A stretch of DNA of 28,255 nt from JBIIUJ01 sp044340025 (GTDB lineage Bacteria > Pseudomonadota > Alphaproteobacteria > Caulobacterales > Aquidulcibacteraceae). Below the pieces are notes generated by a model. That model worked only from the letters and a program-made list of their open reading frames with translations. It was not told the DNA's origin and ran no database searches. Within the stretch, counting starts at the first letter, position 1; every line of letters starts with the position of its first letter. This document shows positions 23,414 through 28,255 of this stretch, in pieces. The DNA lies in the NCBI GenBank assembly GCA_044340025.1, contig JBIIUJ010000017.1, positions 1-28,255 on the forward strand, read 5' to 3'. The position numbers and the translations under genes were made by a program.

Positions 23414-23973
23414 GGCGCGCGGCGCGCCACGCGGCCCGCCCCGCACAGAAGCGCCGCGCCCAGACCCGCCTTGACGAGCCCGCCCAGAACAAACGGCGCA
23501 ACCCCGCTTGCCCAGGCCGCCTCAATTCCGATCAGCACGGCAAGCCACGCCCCGCCGAGCGCAAGGCAGATCGCGTTGCCGATCACCATGGCGGCAAAGG
23601 CGGCGAGCGGTCGGCCCGCATCCCAGCCGGCCCGGACGAGGCCGCCCACGCACGCCGCCGCGACCGGGAACGCCAGGAGGTAGCCTGCCGTCGGTCCGAC
23701 GAAAGGCGCCAGCCCGCCAGAGCCGCCCGCCAGCACAGGCAGCCCCGCGGCCGCCTGACCAAGCCAGACAAGAACCGCCGCCGCTCCAAGCCGGGGGCCA
23801 AGCATCGCCCCCACCAGCGTGACCGCCAGCGTCTGCATCGTCATCGGAACCGGGATCATCGGCGCCGAAACCCAGGATGACGCCGCCAGCAGGCTGCTCG
23901 CCAACACAAGGCTCAGGGCGCAGGCCCAAACAGAAAGGCGATCATGGGCGAGCGCGCCGGACGCTGAAATCAT
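23410..23973 (-). CDS. bioY: Biotin transporter BioY (S component)
   Basis: A 187-residue membrane protein with six predicted helices. BioY signatures are PMIPVPMTMQTLAVTLVGAM near residue 40 and GGSGGLAPFVGPTAGYLLAF near residue 90, followed by AAFAAMVIGNAICLALGGAW. BioY binds and imports biotin, either alone or with the BioM/BioN energising module; no bioM or bioN gene is next to it here. I found no BioR- or BirA-like operator in the short upstream region. The gene overlaps the DUF1284 gene by 4 bases and lies just after a decayed enoyl-CoA hydratase relic. Confidence 0.93.
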   Translation of the reverse strand: MISASGALAHDRLSVWACALSLVLASSLLAASSWVSAPMIPVPMTMQTLAVTLVGAMLGPRLGAAAVLVWLGQAAAGLPVLAGGSGGLAPFVGPTAGYLLAFPVAAACVGGLVRAGWDAGRPLAAFAAMVIGNAICLALGGAWLAVLIGIEAAWASGVAPFVLGGLVKAGLGAALLCGAGRVARRAP

Positions 23974-24006
23974 AGAAAGGCCTCGTAAAGGAAGTGCAAG
24001 CGCCGT

Positions 24007-24295
24007 CTAGCGCTGCGCCGTCGGTCGCGCCACCGCCTCGGCCATCTCTCCATGCTGGGGGTCGCTCGTCTTGGCGCACGGGATCTGGTGAAGGCCCGGG
24101 GCGAGGGCGCGGCTGGGGCTTCCCGCCCCGCGCAGAACCACGATCCGCACCCCTGGGCTCGGCAGGCAGATCGGTGAAACAGCGCCGAAGACCGTTGATC
24201 ATCTGCGGGCAGATCGCGTTCAAATGCGCCGGCCGTTTCAGCGTCAGCCAGTCCGCGGCGCCGCGTCGATCGATCGGAAGGGTCTGGCGGGTCAG
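24007..24295 (-). pseudogene. Enoyl-CoA hydratase/isomerase relic, truncated and frameshifted
   Basis: The minus strand from about 24295 reads WLTLKRPAHLNAICPQMING and then LRRCFTDLPAE. This is the N-terminal block of the enoyl-CoA hydratase/isomerase (crotonase) family, which normally has L-x-RP-x-x-LNA and a short helix. At about 24150-24157 (CCCAGGGG) the similarity moves to another frame, which continues PGVRIVVLRGAGSPSRALAP, matching the next crotonase strand (VRVVVLxGxGxAFxAG). Removing one base would join the two. The frame then stops at 24007-24009 after only about 97 codons, whereas the family has about 260. No ATG, GTG or TTG precedes the first part. It is a dead remnant between bioY and the next gene. 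Confidence 0.72.
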
Positions 24296-25002
24296 GGAAG
24301 CTCCCCGCGCGTGGTGGTTCGGTCGAGCGCGCGGAAGGAGGTGGCGGGGAACTCCATCCAGTTGCGCACCGGCGTCGGCAGACCAAGAGCGCCAGCAACG
24401 TCCATCACATAGTCCTGGCAGGCGGCGCCCTCGCCCCAGGGCGGCGGACGGTTCAGATAGACGGCCTTGCCGACCCAGCGACGATGTACCGCCAGCGCCC
24501 GAGCGAAGGCAGGCGGCGCCACCCGCACGGCCAGCGCGGCATCGAAGGGCTGTCCATCATCGCTGCGCACCCCGCCCGGGACGGGCGCCGAGCCTGCCAG
24601 AAACCCTGCTGGAGAGACCATGGACAGCGCCAGCGTCGCGGCCGCCAGAACCTGGCTGTCAGCATAATAGCCAAAGGCGCGCCCATCGCCCGCCGCACCC
24701 GGCGGCCAGATCACCCACAGATGACCGATGAAATCCCCCCGCTCCGGATGCGGCCTGTTGGCGGCGATCAGGACGGTGCGGGCATCCACGGCGCCGCCCG
24801 ACAGATCGATCAGACGGACTCTTTCGGCCGCGACCGGTCTGCCCCAGGCCAGAAACCAGGCTGTGGCGACGCCGGCGAGGTGCAGGCCGACCCAGAGTGC
24901 GAAGAAGCGCGCGAGCAGGCTGGCCCAGGGCTTTCGCTGCGTGGCCGGCCCGCCTAGAGGGGACAGCGTGACCCAGCCCGTCGTGCGCGCCTGTTCCAGC
25001 AC
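24292..25002 (-). CDS. Membrane-anchored protein of unknown function, possible permuted papain-like fold
   Basis: A 236-residue protein I do not recognise. A single N-terminal membrane helix (about 28-53, ARFFALWVGLHLAGVATAWF) would leave the rest in the periplasm. The soluble part contains GHLWVIWPPG (His94) and, near the C-terminus, EGAACQDYVMDVAGALGLPT (Cys195). The His-first, Cys-later order resembles permuted NlpC/P60-type hydrolases, but this is weak inference. The start is GTG 25002 with GGGAG 4 bases upstream; it is divergent from, and overlaps by 35 bases, the start of the acetyltransferase gene. The stop overlaps the relic at 24007-24295 by only a few bases. Confidence 0.65.
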   Translation of the reverse strand: MLEQARTTGWVTLSPLGGPATQRKPWASLLARFFALWVGLHLAGVATAWFLAWGRPVAAERVRLIDLSGGAVDARTVLIAANRPHPERGDFIGHLWVIWPPGAAGDGRAFGYYADSQVLAAATLALSMVSPAGFLAGSAPVPGGVRSDDGQPFDAALAVRVAPPAFARALAVHRRWVGKAVYLNRPPPWGEGAACQDYVMDVAGALGLPTPVRNWMEFPATSFRALDRTTTRGELP

Positions 25003-25486
25003 TGATCTCCCTGTCGTGCAGGCGATTTACGCCCATCATGTGCTAAACGGAACCGGCACCTTCGAGATCGACCCGCCGAGCATCGCCGAGATCGCGCAGC
25101 GCCACGCTGCGATCACCGAGGCCGGGCTCCCCTGGCTGGTCGCCGAACTCGATGGGGCCGTAGCAGGCTATGCCTACGCAGGCCCCTTCCGGACCCGCGC
25201 CGCCTATGCGCGCACGCTCGAAGACAGCATCTATGTGGCGCCGCAAGCCGCCGGGCGCGGCGTAGGCCGCGCGCTGCTTGCCCGGCTTCTGGACGAAGCC
25301 GCGGCATGGGGGGCGCGCGAGATCCTCGCCGTCATCGGAGACTCGCAGAATCATGCGTCAATCAGCTTGCATGAAGCCGCAGGGTTTCGTTCTGTAGGGG
25401 TGTTTACTGGCGTGGGTTGGAAGTTTGGGCGCTGGCTGGATGTGGTGCTGATGCAGCGCAGCCTGGGCTTGGAGCAAAACCGTTAG
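24968..25486 (+). CDS. GNAT N-acetyltransferase, phosphinothricin acetyltransferase-like
   Basis: A 172-residue GNAT protein of the Pat/MddA group. Features are IYAHHVLNGTGTFEIDPPS near residue 20, GYAYAGPFRTRAAYARTLED at about 67-86, and YVAPQAAGRGVGRALLARLL with the acetyl-CoA-binding Q-x-x-G-x-G (93-100). HEAAGFRSVGVFTGVGWKFG and RWLDVVLMQRSL follow at the C-terminus. Enzymes of this group acetylate glutamate-like compounds such as phosphinothricin, methionine sulfoximine or methionine sulfone; the natural substrate is unknown. The start GTG 24968 has AGGGGAC upstream and gives the normal family length. A longer in-frame opening upstream is antisense to the neighbouring gene and was not used. 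Confidence 0.9.
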   Translation: MTQPVVRACSSTDLPVVQAIYAHHVLNGTGTFEIDPPSIAEIAQRHAAITEAGLPWLVAELDGAVAGYAYAGPFRTRAAYARTLEDSIYVAPQAAGRGVGRALLARLLDEAAAWGAREILAVIGDSQNHASISLHEAAGFRSVGVFTGVGWKFGRWLDVVLMQRSLGLEQNR

Positions 25487-25541
25487 GGATTTTCGACCCG
25501 CAGCGTGGTAGGATCGTTCAGAGGGTGCAACAGGAGCGCTC

Positions 25542-26255
25542 GTGACCGCCGCAGTCCGCCTTGCTTGCCTGTGCTGTTTTGCAACTTTGCCTGGCTCGGC
25601 CATGGCAGGCGGCGCATCGCTTTGGAGCGTCATGGCTGGGGGCGAGGACGCTTCAGCGCCCCGATATGCTCCCGCGTCCAGCCTCGGCGGTGCAGCCCTC
25701 ACGCCGGCTCGTCGCGCAGCGTCTGGGGCGCCACGCCAGCACAAGCCGCTTTTGCGCGGTCTCCAGCAACGCGAGTGGCTGGCCCAGACACTCTGGCGCG
25801 ACGCTGAGGCTCTCAACGTCGATGGCTTCTCGCTCTCGGCAAGCGTCGATCTCGCCGCCTCGGCCCAAGAGACCGGGCTCGGTTTCGATCTTGGTCTGTC
25901 GCCGCGCCTCGAAGTCGTCTCTTCCGCGGTAGGCAGCAGCCTGACAGCCGGAGCGGAAGTGCGCGTGGGCCGTTTCGCGCAATTCGCGGGCGCCCGGGAT
26001 GCGCCCACGGGTTGGTATCTTTACGCCGGGGCCGACGGTCAGCAGCTGACCGTCGATGTGGATCGCGCCGCGCTTCTGTCGCTCCCGGCCGTGCGCTATG
26101 GCGATCATGCCAGCGTCGGCGACTTCCAGGCCGGGCTTTCGATCGACCGGTTCCGCGGCCAGCTGGGCCTCTCTTACATTCGGCGCGATGTGTCGTTCGA
26201 GGACGCGGATCGGGTGGAGCACTTTGCCGGCTTCACGTATTCGGTGCGCCGCTAG
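25542..26255 (+). CDS. Outer-membrane beta-barrel protein, LpxR (DUF2219)-like
   Basis: A 237-residue protein from GTG 25542, with AGGAG 6 bases upstream. A signal peptide (MTAAVRLACLCCFATLPGSA, cleaved near AMA) leads into alternating beta-strand-like sequence. The C-terminal half, GWYLYAGADGQQLTVDVDRA, then GDFQAGLSIDRFRGQLGLSY and FAGFTYSVRR, resembles LpxR/DUF2219 barrels, which remove acyl chains from lipid A. The protein is shorter than typical LpxR (about 300) and I cannot place the catalytic residues, so enzyme activity is doubtful. It ends 34 bases before a terminator of the opposite-strand PEP-CTERM gene. Confidence 0.6.
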   Translation: MTAAVRLACLCCFATLPGSAMAGGASLWSVMAGGEDASAPRYAPASSLGGAALTPARRAASGAPRQHKPLLRGLQQREWLAQTLWRDAEALNVDGFSLSASVDLAASAQETGLGFDLGLSPRLEVVSSAVGSSLTAGAEVRVGRFAQFAGARDAPTGWYLYAGADGQQLTVDVDRAALLSLPAVRYGDHASVGDFQAGLSIDRFRGQLGLSYIRRDVSFEDADRVEHFAGFTYSVRR

Positions 26256-26288
26256 CGCGATCACATAACCAACAACGCCAAATGAAAA

Positions 26289-26321
26289 GGGCGGCGTCTG
26301 GTTCTTCGCCAGACGCCGCCC
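26289..26321 (-). terminator. Rho-independent terminator downstream of the PEP-CTERM gene
   Basis: A perfect 13-bp stem GGGCGGCGTCTGG/CCAGACGCCGCCC with a 7-base loop. On the minus strand it is followed by TTTTCATTT. It lies about 50 bases past the PEP-CTERM stop. The plus-strand side lacks a U-run, but the stem may also slow transcription from the LpxR-like gene. Confidence 0.85.
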
Positions 26322-26372
26322 CCGAAAGGCTTATCTTGAACCAGGCTGCGACAGCTAGGCTGCCGCCGGCGC

Positions 26373-27042
26373 TCAGGCCTGAAGCGCGGCGTGACGACGA
26401 CGCAGGGCGCCCGCCACCATCCCGAAGCCAAGGATCATCATCGCCCAGCTTTGCGGCTCCGGCACGGCCATCACATGCACCCGGTCCACCACGATGTCCT
26501 TGGAGGGCTTGAAGTTGGTGGAAAAGCGCAGCGTGATGGTTTGAGGGCCGGCCGCTGCGATTGTCACCGGCGCGGAAAACAGCTGCCAAGTCTTAGACGG
26601 CTGGCTGGAGACCATCAAGTTCGCGGCCGTGACGCCAGCGAAGCTTGCCGTGAAGGACGCGTCGCCTTTGTTCTTGAGGCCGTTGGCGGTCGCATAGGTC
26701 GACAACCCGAAGATGTAGCGCCCAGGCCCGACATTGATGGTCTGCGACAGAACATGCGGGCTGGCGATGTCGGATACAAAATATGCGGCGCGCGTGCCGA
26801 CGGCGTCCGGGCTCGGCGACACCAGAGTGTCCGGCGTCACGGCCTCGCCGAACGCGCCGCTCGGATACGGCGTGGCGCTGTTATTAGGTGATCGCCACCG
26901 GCGGGAAATTGCCGGTGTTTACGCCCGACAGGGCCCAGTTGGTCAGCCCGTTTTCGAAGCTGCCGTTGAGAACCAGATTGGTTGCAGCCGTTGCCGGCGC
27001 ACAGACGGCAAAAGCCGCACAAGCCAGAAGAAGTTGACGCAT
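26373..27042 (-). pseudogene. PEP-CTERM sorting-domain protein, disrupted by a one-base frameshift
   Basis: The gene starts at ATG 27042 (GGTGGGG upstream) with a signal peptide, MRQLLLACAAFAVCAPATAA, then TNLVLNGSFENGLTNWALSG and NTGNFPPVAIT before two stop codons TAA TAA at 26881-26886. The next frame continues without a gap as NNSATPYPSGAFGEAVTPDT, SPDAVGTRAAYFVSDIASPH, a beta-sandwich region, and the PEP-CTERM tail VPEPQSWAMMILGFGMVAGA followed by LRRRHAAL. Removing one base in TAATAA gives ITYNSATPYPSG and a 222-residue protein. PEP-CTERM proteins are exported and processed by exosortase (EpsH/XrtA) at PEP; none is in the window. It could be a true pseudogene or a sequencing error. Confidence 0.85.
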
Positions 27043-27273
27043 ATGAGACCCCACCATTCCATTATCGAACGATAGCATCCCACAATTCCGACACAATGTA
27101 TAGAGGGCTCTGAAAGGATACATTGATCGAATGCAAGCTTCTCTGAAATTAAGCTTAACAGAAATATCTTCTCCCAAATAGAGAACTGCTGTTTTGAAGG
27201 CTTTGGCGCAAAGGAAGGGCGACGAACCCCGCCGCCGCAACGCGCCTTCCCCACCGGCCGAGCCCGCGGCGGC
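27043..27273. other. AT-rich intergenic region upstream of the PEP-CTERM gene
   Basis: A 231-base stretch clearly richer in A and T than the rest of the window. It holds the promoter of the minus-strand PEP-CTERM gene. A minus-strand TATACA lies near 27100 but no good -35 is seen. A small dyad TATCG-AA-CGATA is at 27063-27074, and AAGCTT occurs twice 16 bases apart near 27135-27156. No gene is apparent. Confidence 0.5.
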
Positions 27274-27867
27274 CTATTCCTCCCGATAGCGCGCTTTCTG
27301 GCCCTTGGCGGAGGCGCTTGCCGCAATCCAGTCCATCGCCGCCAGCAGGAGGCCCGACAAAACGAAGGCCATATGGATCACCACCAGCCAGAGCAGGTGC
27401 GCTTCGTTCAGCGCATAGCCGGGCTGGCCGATATTCATGAACGACTTGAGGAGATGGATGCCGGAGATCGCGACGACGCTGGCGATCAACTTCAGCTTAA
27501 GGCCCGTGAAATCGATCTTGCCCATCCAGTCGGGCCGGTCGCGATGCTGCTTGATATCCATCTTGGACACAAAGTTCTCATAGCCGGAGAACACCACGAT
27601 CAGGATCAGATTGGCCGTCAAAGACAGGTCTATCAGCGTCAGGATCCACAGGATGATCTGCGACGTGTCCATCGTCAGCGCGGTAGGCAAGGCAGCCAGA
27701 AGCTGGCCCACGAAGTTCACCATCAGGGCGGCGAGCGCGATCATCAGCCCCAGATAGAAGGGGGCCATCAGCCAGCGCCCTTCGAACATGGCGGTCTCGA
27801 AAGCGCGTTCGGCGCGCTCGGGCAGGGAAGGCGGCGGGCTGTCCTGGGCGGTCATGGCCACGCCCAT
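27274..27867 (-). CDS. YqhA/UPF0114 family membrane protein
   Basis: A 197-residue protein (193 if the in-frame ATG at 27855 is used; neither start has a good ribosome site). It closely follows the E. coli YqhA pattern: FETAMFEGRWLMAPFYLGLM, then SGYENFVSKMDIKQHRDRPD, WMGKIDFTGLKLKLIASVVA, ISGIHLLKSFMNIGQPG and WLVVIHMAFVLSGLLLAAMD. Four membrane helices are expected. The N-terminal 20 residues are a hydrophilic extension (Pro/Glu-rich) not present in YqhA. Its cellular role is not known. It lies alone on the minus strand, divergent from nrdB across 183 bases. Confidence 0.9.
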   Translation of the reverse strand: MGVAMTAQDSPPPSLPERAERAFETAMFEGRWLMAPFYLGLMIALAALMVNFVGQLLAALPTALTMDTSQIILWILTLIDLSLTANLILIVVFSGYENFVSKMDIKQHRDRPDWMGKIDFTGLKLKLIASVVAISGIHLLKSFMNIGQPGYALNEAHLLWLVVIHMAFVLSGLLLAAMDWIAASASAKGQKARYREE

Positions 27868-28050
27868 TGGCCGGTTCTGATGCGATCTTCAAGCCGCCGT
27901 TGCGCGAGCGGTTAAGGCGCGAATACGCGCGGCAGGACAGCGTTAACCCTTTTCCCCAGCGCGGCGCCGATTTTCCCCTCGGAATCGCTGGACAGACCCC
28001 TACATCTAGCACACGATACGTTTCGACACACAGCATATGGGGAACGCGCG

Positions 28051-28255
28051 ATGCCGTTCGGAGAAACTGGAAAGACGCCTGGCCTGCTCACGCCGTCCTA
28101 TTCCTACAAGCCGTTCCGCTATCCCTGGGCCTATGACTTCTGGAAGCGCCAGCAGCAGATCCACTGGATGCCGGAGGAAGTGCCGCTGGGCGAGGACTGC
28201 AAGGACTGGGCGAACAAGCTCACGGATGAAGAGCGCAATCTCCTCACCCAGATCT
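28051..28255 (+). CDS. nrdB: Ribonucleotide reductase class Ia beta subunit, N-terminal part
   Basis: The first 68 residues of NrdB, cut off by the right edge. YSYKPFRYPWAYDFWKRQQQ, then IHWMPEEVPLGEDCKDWANK and LTDEERNLLTQI are the family's opening block; the first iron ligand and radical Tyr lie beyond the window. The enzyme reduces ribonucleotides to deoxyribonucleotides for DNA synthesis, with NrdA. ATG 28051 follows TGGGGAA. The upstream region (27868-28050) contains one GANTC site (27982-27986), a possible CcrM target, and an ACATCTAG element near 28003-28014 that might be part of an NrdR box; both are weak observations. Confidence 0.93.
   Translation, partial: MPFGETGKTPGLLTPSYSYKPFRYPWAYDFWKRQQQIHWMPEEVPLGEDCKDWANKLTDEERNLLTQI

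Noticed and set aside
27135..27156. Two AAGCTT sites 16 bases apart in the AT-rich intergenic region
   Set aside because: Short palindromes expected by chance in AT-rich sequence; no matching binding-site consensus was recognised.
1..28255. CRISPR arrays, tRNA or rRNA genes
   Set aside because: No regularly spaced repeats were seen; no T-loop/acceptor combination of a tRNA and no rRNA-like sequence was found by eye.

Overview
This is a roughly 28 kb chromosomal stretch of a high-GC alphaproteobacterium. Gene content and protein style (divergent pspF/psp operon, rodZ next to ispG, pdxH divergent from a small DnaJ protein, motA without motB, GTG starts, alanine-rich proteins) fit the Maricaulales/Hyphomonadaceae group (Maricaulis, Oceanicaulis, Glycocaulis and relatives). 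This assignment is an inference from gene content, not from a database match.

Layout. (1) 1-120: the 5' end of an IS256-family insertion sequence, running off the left edge. (2) 156-3844: a phage-shock (Psp) envelope-stress locus. On the minus strand a previously unlisted 48-50 residue membrane peptide is followed by pspA, pspB and pspC, behind a near-perfect sigma-54 promoter. pspF diverges from it and is followed by a WecG/TagA/CpsF-type glycosyltransferase gene that seems to start with CTG. (3) 3848-5131: a cytochrome P450 resembling CYP108. (4) 5458-8861: rodZ-like cell-shape gene, a small orphan ORF, ispG (isoprenoid precursor synthesis) and a Tat-exported thioredoxin-fold protein. (5) 8941-13077: an ExoD-like membrane protein, an overlapping dcm-vsr pair (cytosine methyltransferase plus mismatch nickase) and mnmC (tRNA wobble modification). 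(6) 13173-18138: alanine-rich lipoprotein, motA, a half-size GDT1-type transporter, pdxH, DnaJ-like protein, aroC and a small membrane protein. (7) 18140-22813: TonB-dependent receptor, serine hydrolase of the beta-lactamase fold, and a GT39 membrane glycosyltransferase. (8) 22997-25486: a translationally coupled bioY-DUF1284 pair, a decayed enoyl-CoA hydratase relic, a membrane-anchored protein of unknown function and a GNAT acetyltransferase. (9) 25542-28255: an LpxR-like outer-membrane protein, a PEP-CTERM protein gene broken by a one-base frameshift, a YqhA/UPF0114 membrane protein and the start of nrdB.

Most of the window is ordinary housekeeping and envelope biology. The most interesting points are the small membrane peptide that heads the sigma-54-driven psp operon, the apparent CTG start of the glycosyltransferase behind pspF, the frameshifted PEP-CTERM gene, the enoyl-CoA hydratase relic, an orphan plus-strand terminator that implies an unrecognised short transcript near 22.9 kb, and the coupled bioY-DUF1284 pair. 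I saw no CRISPR array, tRNA, rRNA, prophage or convincing new multi-gene defence system.
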